Source: Brenneria nigrifluens DSM 30175 = ATCC 13028
GTDB taxonomy: Bacteria > Pseudomonadota > Gammaproteobacteria > Enterobacterales > Enterobacteriaceae
Direction of reading: 5' to 3'
DNA length: 64,000 nucleotides
Assembly: GCF_005484965.1 (NCBI RefSeq)
Contig: NZ_CP034036.1
Span: 3,906,001 to 3,970,000 of the forward strand
Shown here: positions 34,041 to 43,348 of the stretch, piece by piece
Layout of the letters: the number at the start of each line of letters is the position of its first letter
Position numbering within the stretch: the first letter of the stretch is position 1
Made by a program: the position numbers and the translations under genes
The notes under the pieces: generated by a model
What the model was told of the DNA's origin: nothing
Database searches by the model: none
The model's input: the letters and a program-made list of their open reading frames with translations, nothing else

Positions 34041-34991
34041 TTATCGTTTCTGTAACCACCATTTTGCGCGCGCGGACGCGTCAAAAAAGCTCCAGGCCAC
34101 AAAGCGGCTCTGTTTCTGCCCCTGCGCCATATTGATGGTCGCGACTTTCTCCGTGCCGACGTTTTCCAGCGCCCGATACAGCTCGGGCAGGTTTTCTTTA
34201 CGCGACACCAGCGAGGTGAACCACAGGCACTGGCGGGCAAAGCCGGCGCTCTCGTTAATCATCTGACTGATAAATGCGGTTTCCCCGCCTTCGCACCACA
34301 GCTCTTCCTGCCGGCCGCCGAAGTTGAGCGGCGAGTTTTTATCCAGGCCAAGATTATGCAGCTTGCGCTGCGACCCCTGACGCGCCTCGGCGGCGGAAGC
34401 GTGGAACGGCGGATTACACAGCACGGCGTCGAAAATTTCGTTCTTATGAATAATACCGGTAAGAATCGCTTTGCTGTTTTTCTGGCGGCGTAAACGAATG
34501 GCCCGATTCAGGCCGGGGTTCGCCTCGATGGTGGCATTGGCCGCCTGCATCGCCTGCGGATTAATTTCGCTGCCGGTAAAACGCCAGCCATATTCACGAT
34601 GGCCGATCAACGGATAAATGCAGTTGGCGCCGCAGCCAACGTCCAGCACCGACGCTCCGCGCGGCACCACGGATTGATTATCCTCCGCCAGCAGATCGGC
34701 CAGATGATGAAGGTAATCCGCCCGGCCGGGCACCGGCGGACAGAGAAAACCGTCCGGAATAATCCAGTGTTCAATCTGGTAGAAATGGTGCAACAGCGCC
34801 TGATTCAGCACCTTGACGGCCTGCGGGTCGGAGAAATCCACCGACTCGTCACCGTAAGCATTCACCTTAACGAAAGGTATCAGCGCCGGATGGATTTGCT
34901 TCAGCGCGGTAAAATCATAGCGACCGCCGTGGCGGTTACGAGGGTGCAGCCTGTTTTTCTGCGCGGCATGGTTATCTTTGGGCGTGGTCAT
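34041..34991 (-). CDS. rlmF: 23S rRNA (adenine-1618-N6)-methyltransferase RlmF
   Basis: A 316-residue SAM-dependent methyltransferase (YbiN family). The SAM-binding motif I is VLDVGCGANCIYPLIG (near residue 115) and the catalytic N6-adenine motif is NPPFHAS. The N-terminal LHPRNRHGGRYDF is a family signature. It is convergent with fldB, only 6 bases apart. Confidence 0.94.
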   Translation of the reverse strand: MTTPKDNHAAQKNRLHPRNRHGGRYDFTALKQIHPALIPFVKVNAYGDESVDFSDPQAVKVLNQALLHHFYQIEHWIIPDGFLCPPVPGRADYLHHLADLLAEDNQSVVPRGASVLDVGCGANCIYPLIGHREYGWRFTGSEINPQAMQAANATIEANPGLNRAIRLRRQKNSKAILTGIIHKNEIFDAVLCNPPFHASAAEARQGSQRKLHNLGLDKNSPLNFGGRQEELWCEGGETAFISQMINESAGFARQCLWFTSLVSRKENLPELYRALENVGTEKVATINMAQGQKQSRFVAWSFFDASARAKWWLQKR

Positions 34992-35056
34992 CGGCTTCTC
35001 TCTTGTTGAATGGCGCGTAAGATACCCGCTGCGCTAAGCCGCGTAAATCATTGCCG

Positions 35057-35461
35057 TCAATTTCTCTGCTGCAACAGCAATTGGCGCAGATGGCGCCACT
35101 CGTCGTTTCCCATGCTGTCCGACGCCAGCCACAGACGCTGCCGTTCTTTACCATCCATCGATTTCAGCGACAGCAGAATGCCGCTCTTCAGCACCCACGG
35201 ACGTTTGATAATCTGCCAGTCCCGCTGCTGCCAGCGCAGGTGCGTTGCTCCGCGCAGAGCAATCTCCCCCTGGCGAACCTTGATGTTGCGCTGGCTGCGG
35301 ATAAAACCGAACACCACCAGCGTCACCAGCCCCAGCCAAAGCGCGGTATAGCTATCGGGCCAGGGAGCCAGCAGTATCAGTAAAACCAGTAATCCGTGTA
35401 CAACCAGTGAGAACAGCTGCATACGCCAGGAAACGCGAAGGTCACATTGCCACTGGGCCAC
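35057..35461 (-). CDS. cptA: Membrane protein CptA/YgfX
   Basis: A 134-residue inner-membrane protein with two adjacent N-terminal helices (about 16-52) and a cytoplasmic domain (RLWLASDSMGNDEWRHLRQLL). YgfX/CptA was described as a toxin affecting MreB/FtsZ in E. coli; in Serratia it is linked to pigment and succinate metabolism. It overlaps the end of sdhE, its usual partner, by 20 bases. Confidence 0.9.
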   Translation of the reverse strand: MAQWQCDLRVSWRMQLFSLVVHGLLVLLILLAPWPDSYTALWLGLVTLVVFGFIRSQRNIKVRQGEIALRGATHLRWQQRDWQIIKRPWVLKSGILLSLKSMDGKERQRLWLASDSMGNDEWRHLRQLLLQQRN

Positions 35462-35708
35462 GGGCTTTATTTCGCGTCTGGATAAGGGAGATCATACGTT
35501 TCAGATCCTGATCTTGCGGTTCACCGTGATTCATCAGCCAGTTAAACAGATCCGGATCGTCACACTGCAGCAGGCGGACGAACGTCCGTTTGTCGCCATC
35601 GCTTAGCGCATCATACTCATGCTCAAAAAAAGGCATGATAGAAATATCCAACTCACGCATACCCCGCCGACATGCCCAGTGAATGCGTGATTTATTATCG
35701 ATTTCCAT
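35442..35708 (-). CDS. sdhE: FAD assembly factor SdhE
   Basis: An 88-residue protein that promotes covalent flavinylation of SdhA and FrdA. The RGxxE signature is seen in CRRGMRELD, with the five-helix core (SDGDKRTFVRLLQCDDPDLFNWLM). The ATG at 35706-35708 matches the E. coli SdhE start; an upstream extension to 35795 is not typical of the family. Co-transcribed with cptA. Confidence 0.95.
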   Translation of the reverse strand: MEIDNKSRIHWACRRGMRELDISIMPFFEHEYDALSDGDKRTFVRLLQCDDPDLFNWLMNHGEPQDQDLKRMISLIQTRNKARGPVAM

Positions 35709-35924
35709 GCTTATACCACCTTGTTTATCGATGCTGACTATCAGTGTAACCCTATTTACGCTGCGAATGTTCAACCAATAGTAACACTTTGACATATTTT
35801 AGCGGTCGGTTGACCGCCATAACGCAGGCTTACGATGCCCCTCGCACAATAACCGCTTGCAAACCCCGGGCGCTCTTTTACCATTAGACCATTCGCTTAT
35901 TGCCCAAAGCAGCAGGATAATACT

Positions 35925-36911
35925 ATGGCTCCTCAACCCGCTTTCGCCTCACAACCACCGTTCGCCTCCGCCCAGTTACCCGCGACGCTGATTTCGCTTG
36001 ATGACTGGGCGCTGGTCGCCTTGAGCGGCCCCGATACCGTCAAGTACCTTCAGGGACAGGTCACCGCCGATGTGGATGCGCTGCCCGCCGACCAGCATGT
36101 ACTCTGCGCGCACTGCGACGCCAAGGGAAAAATGTGGAGCGGCCTGCGCCTGTTCCAGCGCGGGGAAGGTTTCGCCTTTATCGAACGGCGCAACCTGCGC
36201 GATACCCAACTCAACGAGCTGAAAAAATACGCCGTTTTTTCCAAAACCACGATAGCGGCAGACGACGATGTCATTCTGCTGGGTGCCGCCGGCGCGCAGA
36301 TCCGCGAACGCCTGCAGCCGATTTTCGCTGTTCTGCCGGACGCCGGGCATCCGGTGGTTCAACATCAGGGCGCCACCCTGCTCCATTTTTCGCACCCGGC
36401 GGAGCGTTTCCTGCTGGTGCTGGACGCGGAACAATGCGCAACGCTGCTGCAACGTCTGGCAGGCCAGACCGAACTAAATGATAGCCGCCAATGGCTGGCC
36501 TTGGATATTGAATCTGGTGTGCCGATCATTGACAGCGAAAACAGCGCGCAGTTCATCCCGCAAGCGGCTAATTTACAGGCATTAAATGGGATAAGCTTCA
36601 GCAAGGGATGCTACGCAGGGCAGGAAATGGTCGCCCGCGCCAAGTACCGGGGCGCCAACAAGCGGGCGCTCTACTGGCTGGCCGGACAGGCAAGCCGGGT
36701 TCCCGAAGCCGGGGAGGATCTTGAATTACAGCTGGGGGAAAACTGGCGCCGCACCGGCACCGTGCTGGCGGCCTGCCGCTTGCGGGATGAAAGCGTCTGG
36801 GTGCAGGCGGTGCTGAACAACGATCTGGAGGCCGGCAGCGCCCTGCGCGTGCGCGACGATGCCGACGGCAAACTGACGATCCAGCCACTGCCTTATGTTG
36901 TTGAAGGCTGA
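35925..36911 (+). CDS. ygfZ: tRNA-modifying protein YgfZ
   Basis: Folate-binding protein needed for some Fe-S enzymes and for MiaB-dependent tRNA thiolation. The 328-residue sequence has GcvT-like folds and the diagnostic KGCYAGQEMVAR motif (near residue 227) with the conserved Cys. It is divergent from sdhE-cptA, as in E. coli. Confidence 0.94.
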   Translation: MAPQPAFASQPPFASAQLPATLISLDDWALVALSGPDTVKYLQGQVTADVDALPADQHVLCAHCDAKGKMWSGLRLFQRGEGFAFIERRNLRDTQLNELKKYAVFSKTTIAADDDVILLGAAGAQIRERLQPIFAVLPDAGHPVVQHQGATLLHFSHPAERFLLVLDAEQCATLLQRLAGQTELNDSRQWLALDIESGVPIIDSENSAQFIPQAANLQALNGISFSKGCYAGQEMVARAKYRGANKRALYWLAGQASRVPEAGEDLELQLGENWRRTGTVLAACRLRDESVWVQAVLNNDLEAGSALRVRDDADGKLTIQPLPYVVEG

Positions 36912-36989
36912 ATGCCCTTTCAGATGACTGGCCGTTTGCCCGCTTGATTTAAGCGTTCCCAGCCATGCTTTATGCCATTGCGTAACCTG

Positions 36990-37018
36990 TGCGCCAGACT
37001 TTGACTGGCGCATTTTTA
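36990..37018 (+). terminator. Terminator after ygfZ
   Basis: TGCGCCAG (36990-36997), loop ACTTTGA, CTGGCGCA (37005-37012), then TTTTTATT. A standard intrinsic terminator about 80 bases after the ygfZ stop. Confidence 0.85.
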
Positions 37019-37052
37019 TTCATCATAATCCAGAGTAATGAAAGGGACGCCC

Positions 37053-37295
37053 ATGCCTGTGATACTGAGATTCAGAGGTTTTACGTTTTTCTTCTACTCG
37101 AATGAGGGCAATCCTCAGGAACCAGCGCATATTCATGTAAGGAACTCAGAAGCCGAGGCCAAATTCTGGCTAACGCCAGAGGTTAAACTTGCTCGAAATG
37201 ACGGGTTTAATGCCCGGGTATTGAAGGAGCTATCTGAGATTATTGATACTAATAAAGCGTCATTTCTGGAGGCCTGGAGTGACTATTTCAGCTAA
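37053..37295 (+). CDS. DUF4160 protein
   Basis: An 80-residue protein with the DUF4160 pattern: VILRFRGFTFFFYSNEGNP, EPAHIHVRNSEAEAKFWL, and NARVLKELSEII. The conserved acidic and histidine residues are present. AAAGG lies 7 bases before the ATG at 37053. It overlaps the next gene by 17 bases. DUF4160-DUF2442 pairs are widespread and look like toxin-antitoxin or small regulatory modules, but function is unproven. Confidence 0.82.
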   Translation: MPVILRFRGFTFFFYSNEGNPQEPAHIHVRNSEAEAKFWLTPEVKLARNDGFNARVLKELSEIIDTNKASFLEAWSDYFS

Positions 37296-37527
37296 GAAGA
37301 TTCATTTCGATGAATTTAATATGTGGGTAGAGCTTAGTGATGCCCGAACCCTTGGCGTACCGTTAGCCTGGTTTCCCCGGTTGTTGCATGCAACGGAAGC
37401 GGAGCGGAATAGCTATGAGTTGAGTCCTCGTGGAATCCACTGGGACAAGCTTGACGAAGACATTTCCGTTGAAGGTTTGCTGGATGGCCGTGGCGATGTG
37501 ACCCACCGCCCTCATAGTGCAGCTTAA
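37279..37527 (+). CDS. DUF2442 protein
   Basis: An 82-residue protein with DUF2442 features: FDEFNMWVELSDARTLGVPLAWFPRLLHA and GIHWDKLDEDISVEGLL. The GTG at 37279 is chosen because GGAGG lies 6 bases upstream inside the DUF4160 gene, whose end it overlaps. DUF2442 proteins are often paired with DUF4160 and are the likely DNA-binding or antitoxin-like partner (inference). Confidence 0.82.
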   Translation: MTISAKKIHFDEFNMWVELSDARTLGVPLAWFPRLLHATEAERNSYELSPRGIHWDKLDEDISVEGLLDGRGDVTHRPHSAA

Positions 37528-37631
37528 TCTTTTGTCGGGTTATATGACAGCTGCGAGCTGCTGGCAAGGAATCACGGCTTGGTAAAGCCTGTGCGATAGA
37601 ATAAAACGTCGTTCGTCAGCCGTTACCGAAC

Positions 37632-38279
37632 TTACACGTACAGATAAATCGCCAGAAAGTGGCAGACGCTGCCGCCCAGCACAAAACCGTGCCAGATAGC
37701 GTGGTTGTAGGGAATGCGATTGCAGGCGTAAAAGATCACCCCCAGCGTATAAATCGCGCCGCCGACGGCCAGCAGCGTGATGCCGGTAATGGACAATGTC
37801 ATCGCCAGTTGATAGATCACCACTAACGATAACCACCCCATCACCAGATAGGTGATCAGCGAGAGCGCTTCAAAACGGTGGGCAAACGCCAGCTTAAAGA
37901 TCACCCCCAGCAGCGCCATACTCCAGATAACCACCATCAGCCCCTGGGCCAGCGGCGAATTAAGCCCCACCAGCAGGAAAGGCGTATAGGTGCCGGCAAT
38001 TAGCAGGTAAATCGCGCAGTGATCAAACTTCTTCAGCCAGTGCTTGGCGCGCGGCGAAGGAATGGCATGGTAAAGCGTCGAAGCCAGAAACAAGAGAATA
38101 ATACTGCCGCCGTACAGGCTGTAGCTGGTGATGGCCACGCCATCCGCGCCATTATTCACCGCCTGCACCAACAGCAACACCAGACCGACAATACCGAAAA
38201 CCAGGCCGATTCCGTGGCTGATGCTGTTGGCGATCTCCTCCGCCACCGAGTATCCCGACTCCCACAAATTCTTTGACAT
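37632..38279 (-). CDS. trhA: PAQR/hemolysin III family protein TrhA (YqfA)
   Basis: A 215-residue seven-helix membrane protein. Family motifs are EEIANSISHGIGL, STLYHAIP, HCAIYLLIAGTYTPF and HAIWHGFVLGGSVCHFLAIY, whose Ser, His and Asp residues form the zinc-dependent hydrolase-like site of PAQR proteins. E. coli TrhA affects membrane homeostasis. The ATG at 38279 has AAGGG close upstream. Confidence 0.92.
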   Translation of the reverse strand: MSKNLWESGYSVAEEIANSISHGIGLVFGIVGLVLLLVQAVNNGADGVAITSYSLYGGSIILLFLASTLYHAIPSPRAKHWLKKFDHCAIYLLIAGTYTPFLLVGLNSPLAQGLMVVIWSMALLGVIFKLAFAHRFEALSLITYLVMGWLSLVVIYQLAMTLSITGITLLAVGGAIYTLGVIFYACNRIPYNHAIWHGFVLGGSVCHFLAIYLYV

Positions 38280-38590
38280 GTTGCCCTTACTTATCAATAA
38301 CACCGGCCGCTAAGGCCCGATAAAACAGAGGTTAACGCGCCGCATGCGTAACCTTTGAGCAGCTTAGACGAGAATAGTTTCAGTGTACACTTGTAAGCTA
38401 AAATAATTACCTGACATTACATTTCGCTTTTAACCGCAATCATGCGTATAAATCTCCGGTTACTTCCCCTACAATTACCCACTTTTAAAGCTCACCTATT
38501 GTGAAGCGATATCCTGCTTTGATAACTATCGTTTTGACGCTTTCCGCGCCTGTAATCACTTACCCGTTTTAACTGAAAGAGGTTGTTCCC
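38280..38590. other. Divergent promoter region trhA / HD hydrolase
   Basis: AT-rich between 38390 and 38480, with no gene seen and no operator recognised. Confidence 0.35.
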
Positions 38591-39199
38591 ATGTCGTTTG
38601 CTCCCGCCGTTCTCGATTTCGGTTCACTGACCGAGGTGATCGCTTTTCTGATGGAAATCGACAAGCTGAAAAGCGTGCAGCGCCGTTCAAAAATTATTGG
38701 CAGCCCGCGCCATGAGGACTCCGCCGAGCACAGCTGGCATTTTGCCGTCGCCGCCATGAGCCTGGCGCCATACACCGGGAAAGAGGTCGATATCAACCGC
38801 GTTATTCAAATGGCGCTGATTCACGATATCGTCGAAATCGATGCCGGCGACGTCATGGTTTACGACCTGCCCGCCCGCGCCGCGGTACAGGCTCAGGAAG
38901 CGCTGGCCGCCGCGCGGATTTTCGGCCTGCTGCCGGAACCGCAGCGCCAACGGTTCCACCAGCTGTGGCTGGAATACGAAGCGGGCGAAACCGCCGACGC
39001 CCAATTTGCCCTGATGCTCGATCGCGTGCTGCCGGTACTGATGAACCTGCACAATCAGGGTCAAAGCTGGGTGGAGAACGGCATCCGGCTGGATCAGGTT
39101 CTGGGCCGCGCCGAGTTTATCGCCGGGATTAACCCGGAGCTGTGGCGGCACCTGAAACAGCATCTGCAAGACGCGCAGGACAAGGGCTGGCTGCTGTAA
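38591..39199 (+). CDS. HD-domain hydrolase (YfbR/HDDC2-like)
   Basis: A 202-residue metal-dependent phosphohydrolase. The H…HD…D residues are seen in RHEDSAEHSWHFAV, MALIHDIVEIDAGD and MLDRVLPVLMN. Such proteins act as 5'-deoxynucleotidases or related phosphatases; the exact substrate is unknown. The gene stands alone between trhA and the ugp-like operon. Confidence 0.82.
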   Translation: MSFAPAVLDFGSLTEVIAFLMEIDKLKSVQRRSKIIGSPRHEDSAEHSWHFAVAAMSLAPYTGKEVDINRVIQMALIHDIVEIDAGDVMVYDLPARAAVQAQEALAAARIFGLLPEPQRQRFHQLWLEYEAGETADAQFALMLDRVLPVLMNLHNQGQSWVENGIRLDQVLGRAEFIAGINPELWRHLKQHLQDAQDKGWLL

Positions 39200-39279
39200 C
39201 CTATTCACGGGTTTTGCCGTTGCCGCCATAATTTCAGCCACCGGTCTGGGTTCATAGGGCAAGCGGCGTTTGAGCCGCC

Positions 39280-40587
39280 CTATTCCGCCTGCTTCAGCGC
39301 CGTCCTCTCCACATACGGCTTCATAATGCCGTCCGCCTCCTGCTGGGCGCGGGCCGCGGCGTCATCCACCTTGGCGGCGGGATCGTTAAGCAAGGCCGCC
39401 AGCTGATTTTCCATCGCCTTACGCACGGCGACGGTCTCGTAGGTGGCGTACCACGGATGGGCGTACTGCAACTGCGACAGCGCCGTTTTCGCCCGCGGAT
39501 CCTGCGCCAGATAGTTTTTCATCTCCGGCAGATCGTAGGCGGCCATGCGCGGGGCGAAATAGCCGGTGAAGCGGCTCCAGCTTCCGTTCACTTCCGGGCT
39601 GACCAGATAGCTCAGAAACTGCCAGGCGGCTTTCTTCTGTTCTTCGGAAATGCCTTTAAAACTCACCAGGCTGGCGCCGCCGATGGTTACGCTGCGGCGC
39701 TCTTTCTCCGGCATCATCGCCACGCCCAGCGGAAAATCTTTGGTGTTCTCGCGCATAAAGCCCAACGCCCCGGTACTGAGCATCGCCATGCCCAGCTTGC
39801 CGGAGAAGAACGCGGCGCTGATCTGCTTGGAATTAAGTACGCCGGCGGGCATCACCTTGTGGCGATAAACCAGGTCGCGCCAGAACTGCAACGCCCCTTT
39901 GGTGGAGGCGGTGTTGTAATAGACTTCACCGGGATAGTCGGCGTTATAGTAAGCGCCGCCGTTGGCGCGCGTCAGGGAAGAGAGCATCCAGCCGCCGTAA
40001 TCATCGTTGGTGGAGGGGATCATAATACCCCACTGCCCTTTGGCCGGATCGGTCAGTTTTTTGGCTACCGCGACCACCTCGTCCCAGGTCTGCGGCGGCT
40101 GGTCGAATCCGGCCTGCTTCAGCAGAGTCTCGTTGTAGTACAGGATCGGCGTGGAGTTGTGGAACGGAATGGCGTAGGTCACCCCCATCACCTGCGCGTT
40201 CTGATGCAGCGCCGGCCAGAAATTTTCGCTCAGAAACGGCGTGGCTTGCCCGTCGCCGTATTTAAACAGCTCATCCATCGGCAGGATCTGATCCTTGATA
40301 ACCAGATCGGCGGTGAAGTTGGCCGACATGATCACCAGCGCGGGCGGATCCCCCGCCTTCGCGGCGGCTTCGGCCTTTACCTTGGTGGTGTCGTAGCCGC
40401 CGGTAAAAATGCCACGCACCTCCACCCCGTCCTGCGACGCGTTGTAGTCGCTAATGATCCGTTTCATTTCCATCGTCAGCTTGCCGTCCACCGGCGCGGG
40501 AAACATAAAGTCGATACTCTGTCTGGCCAGCGCCTGGCTCGCACTGAGCAGCGCGACGGCCAGCGCCACGACACGGTACTTACGCAT
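39280..40587 (-). CDS. ugpB: Periplasmic glycerol-3-phosphate/diester-binding protein (UgpB-like)
   Basis: Extracellular solute-binding protein of 435 residues with a signal peptide ending SQALA (about residue 21). Ligand-region segments resemble UgpB (IPFHNSTPILYYNETLLKQAGF, GGASLVSF and FTGYFAPRMAAYDLPE). It is the last gene of an operon with permeases and GpdQ. Overlap of 8 bases with ugpC indicates coupling. Overall identity to E. coli UgpB looks modest, so the ligand may be a glycerophosphodiester. Confidence 0.82.
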   Translation of the reverse strand: MRKYRVVALAVALLSASQALARQSIDFMFPAPVDGKLTMEMKRIISDYNASQDGVEVRGIFTGGYDTTKVKAEAAAKAGDPPALVIMSANFTADLVIKDQILPMDELFKYGDGQATPFLSENFWPALHQNAQVMGVTYAIPFHNSTPILYYNETLLKQAGFDQPPQTWDEVVAVAKKLTDPAKGQWGIMIPSTNDDYGGWMLSSLTRANGGAYYNADYPGEVYYNTASTKGALQFWRDLVYRHKVMPAGVLNSKQISAAFFSGKLGMAMLSTGALGFMRENTKDFPLGVAMMPEKERRSVTIGGASLVSFKGISEEQKKAAWQFLSYLVSPEVNGSWSRFTGYFAPRMAAYDLPEMKNYLAQDPRAKTALSQLQYAHPWYATYETVAVRKAMENQLAALLNDPAAKVDDAAARAQQEADGIMKPYVERTALKQAE

Positions 40588-41668
40588 GTTTTTTCTCCTG
40601 GGATAAATTACGGGCGGTGCGCCCGGAAAACCAATGACAATCCTGTAGCGAAAAGCTCAGCGTCAGCGCGGCGCCGACCGCCGGCACGCCCTGGCGATTG
40701 GCGCGCCGGTAGCGCAACGCGCCCAGCGGGGTATCCACCTGCATCAGGTATTCCGCGCCAAACAGCTCGCGCTGCGTCACCGTGGCCGGCAGTTGCACCC
40801 GCCCCGCCGCCGCGCCCTGCTCGGTAATATGTTCCGGGCGAATGCCCAGCAGCACCGTCGTCAACGCGCGGGTTTCGTCCGTTTCCGGCAGAGCTATGTG
40901 TTGATCGAGCAGTACGGCCTGCCCCGACGCGCAGGGCAACGAGATCATATTCATCGTCGGGGTGCCGATAAATCCCGCCACAAACACGTTGGCGGGATGG
41001 GCATACAGCTGTTCGGGCGTGCCTACCTGCTGCAATTCGCCCCGATCCAGCACGGCGATGCGATCGGCCATGGTCATGGCCTCAATCTGATCGTGGGTGA
41101 CGTAAACGGTGGTGGTTTGCAACTGCCGATGCAGCGCCATAATCCCGTCGCGCACGTCGCTGCGCAGCCGGGCGTCCAGGTTGGACAGCGGCTCATCCAT
41201 CAGAAACAGGCGCGGATTGCGGACAATCGCCCGCGCCATCGCCACCCGCTGACGCTGGCCGCCGGAGAGTTTTCCCGGCTTGCGGCTCAGCAGATCTTCA
41301 AGCTGCAACAGCCCGGCGACCCGGCGCACCCGCTCCGGATACTCCGCTTTCGGCTCGCCGCGCATACGCATGCCGAAGGTGATGTTCTGCTCCACGGTCA
41401 GGTGGGGAAACAGCGCGTAGTTCTGAAAGATCAGCGAAAAATTACGCTGCTTCGGGCTCCAGCCGGTGATATCTTCCGCGCCGAGCAGAATTTGCCCCTC
41501 GCTGACGCTCTCCAAACCCGCCAGCATACGCAACAGGGTGCTTTTGCCGCAGCCGGACGGACCGACCAGCACCAGAAATTCCCCGGCGGCGATATCCAGC
41601 GACAGCGATTGCAACGCCGGGGTCTGTTCGAACCGCTTGCTGATATTGCGTAACCGAATCACAGCCAT
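40580..41668 (-). CDS. ugpC: ABC transporter ATPase, UgpC-like
   Basis: A 362-residue MalK/UgpC-type ATPase. Walker A GPSGCGKST, signature LSGGQRQRVAMARA, Walker B LFLMDEPLSNLDARLR and the switch His in VYVTHDQIEAM are intact, with a C-terminal TOBE regulatory domain. It powers uptake through UgpA-UgpE and overlaps gpdQ by 10 bases. Confidence 0.92.
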   Translation of the reverse strand: MAVIRLRNISKRFEQTPALQSLSLDIAAGEFLVLVGPSGCGKSTLLRMLAGLESVSEGQILLGAEDITGWSPKQRNFSLIFQNYALFPHLTVEQNITFGMRMRGEPKAEYPERVRRVAGLLQLEDLLSRKPGKLSGGQRQRVAMARAIVRNPRLFLMDEPLSNLDARLRSDVRDGIMALHRQLQTTTVYVTHDQIEAMTMADRIAVLDRGELQQVGTPEQLYAHPANVFVAGFIGTPTMNMISLPCASGQAVLLDQHIALPETDETRALTTVLLGIRPEHITEQGAAAGRVQLPATVTQRELFGAEYLMQVDTPLGALRYRRANRQGVPAVGAALTLSFSLQDCHWFSGRTARNLSQEKKHA

Positions 41669-42492
41669 GGCTCATCCACCGGGCAGCTGATCCGCGGATC
41701 GTAGCGATAAGGACCGGCAAACGGCGCCAGCGACTGGCAGTAGCTGACCAGACCGGTAAGCGGAACGTGGCGGTGCATAACGAAAGAGGCCGGTTCGAGA
41801 TTGTAGTAAGGCGCGTCGTCATGATGAAAATAGGGCACCTGATGCACCGTGCCCGGCACGGTGGCGACGATCGCCTGCCGATATTGGGTAACGATCAAAC
41901 GATGGTTATGGCCGCAGAACACCCGCGTCAGCTGCGGGAAGCGCTCGATCAACTGCAATATTTCACGGCCGTTTTCGCAGGCGATGGGATCCATCTGCGC
42001 CGACCCCAGCGGCAGCGGCGGATGGTGCATGAAGATCGCGCTTTCCCGCTCCTGATGTGCCGTTAGCTGCTGCTCCAGCCAGTCAAGCGTCGCCGGCGTC
42101 AGCCAGCCTTTCGACTGCCCGGTCAAACTGCTGTCGATAAACAACAGCCGTAGCGGGAAGTCGTCCACCACATAGCGGATATTTTCCGCGTCGTTCCCCA
42201 GCTGCGGGCACAGCGGACGCATGGCGTCGAGAAAATGGTGTTTGTCGTCGTGATTGCCCGGGATCACGTAGAGCGGATAGTCCAGCATCTGCAGCACGCG
42301 GCGCGCCACCTGATACTCCCGCGGGCAGCCGCAGTTGACGATATCGCCGCTCACCACCACCGCGTCCGGCCGCTCCGTCAGCGCGTTCAGCTGACTGACC
42401 ACCTGCGCATTCTGACCGTTAACATCAATAAATTCATATAACTTGCGCCCCTCACTGCGAAAATGCAGATCGGAAATCTGTGCCAGCAACAT
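41659..42492 (-). CDS. gpdQ: Glycerophosphodiesterase GpdQ (class III metallophosphoesterase)
   Basis: A 277-residue binuclear metallohydrolase close to Klebsiella/Enterobacter GpdQ. Metal ligands are visible: D-x-H in ISDLHF, D in VVSGDIVNCG, N-H in IPGNHDDK, H in FMHHPPLPLG, and GHNH near residue 195. It splits glycerophosphodiesters to glycerol-3-phosphate and an alcohol, and some homologs act on organophosphate triesters. GGAG lies 7 bases before the ATG at 42490-42492. It sits within the ugp operon, replacing UgpQ. Confidence 0.93.
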   Translation of the reverse strand: MLLAQISDLHFRSEGRKLYEFIDVNGQNAQVVSQLNALTERPDAVVVSGDIVNCGCPREYQVARRVLQMLDYPLYVIPGNHDDKHHFLDAMRPLCPQLGNDAENIRYVVDDFPLRLLFIDSSLTGQSKGWLTPATLDWLEQQLTAHQERESAIFMHHPPLPLGSAQMDPIACENGREILQLIERFPQLTRVFCGHNHRLIVTQYRQAIVATVPGTVHQVPYFHHDDAPYYNLEPASFVMHRHVPLTGLVSYCQSLAPFAGPYRYDPRISCPVDEPWL

Positions 42493-42502
42493 GGCGTTTC
42501 TC

Positions 42503-43348
42503 CTACTTGATACCCGAAAAACCAAAACTACTCAGAAACTGTTTTTGGAACAGCACGAACGCCAGCATCAGCGGCAAACACACCAGCAGCGTACCGGCGC
42601 AAATCAGCCCCCACTGCCCGCCGGACTCCGCGCCCATGGCGAACGACACCAGACCGATGGTCAGCACCTGTTTATCCGGGTCGTTGAGCACCATCAGCGG
42701 CCACAGGTATTCGTTCCAGTGGTAGGTGATGCTGACGGTGGCGAAAGCCAGAATCGACGGCCAGGTCATGGGGATCAGTACGTGGAACACAACCTGCCAC
42801 CAGCGGCAGCCCTCCATCAGCGCCGCCTCTTCAATTTCTTTGGAAATATTGAGAAACGCCTGGCGCATCAGGAATACGCCGAACGCCGAGGCAAAATAGG
42901 GCATCATCACCCCGGTCAGGGTATTGAGCAGGCCCAGCTGTTTCAGCGTCATCATGTTCGGCACCATCATTACCACCGGCATGATCATCAGTTGGATCAG
43001 CAGCAGGTAGAACAGCAGGGTTTTGCCGCGAAACTGGTGGTAGGCGAAGATATATCCGGCGGTGGTGATGGTCGCCAACTGCACCACAAAGGTGCCCAGC
43101 GCGAAAATCAGCGTGTTGGCGTACAGGCGCGGCCAGTCGGCGCTGCTCCACGCCTCGCGGAAGTTATCCAGCGTCAGCGGAAAACGGGGCAGCAGTGAAG
43201 CCATATCCGCGCCAAAACTGCCGGTGCTGACGGACGACGACAGCATCCACAGAAAGGGGCTGATCCACAGCAGCGCGGCGCAGATCAACAGCAGCGGCAG
43301 CGTCAGGCGGCTGGTCGCCCGCAGCGGGCGGAAACGCTCAGCGCTCAT
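42503..43348 (-). CDS. ugpE: ABC transporter permease, UgpE-like
   Basis: A 281-residue inner-membrane permease with six predicted helices and the coupling EAA motif (EAALMEGCRWWQVVFHVLIPM) that contacts the ATPase. It overlaps ugpA by 11 bases and is followed 10 bases later by gpdQ. Confidence 0.9.
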   Translation of the reverse strand: MSAERFRPLRATSRLTLPLLLICAALLWISPFLWMLSSSVSTGSFGADMASLLPRFPLTLDNFREAWSSADWPRLYANTLIFALGTFVVQLATITTAGYIFAYHQFRGKTLLFYLLLIQLMIMPVVMMVPNMMTLKQLGLLNTLTGVMMPYFASAFGVFLMRQAFLNISKEIEEAALMEGCRWWQVVFHVLIPMTWPSILAFATVSITYHWNEYLWPLMVLNDPDKQVLTIGLVSFAMGAESGGQWGLICAGTLLVCLPLMLAFVLFQKQFLSSFGFSGIK

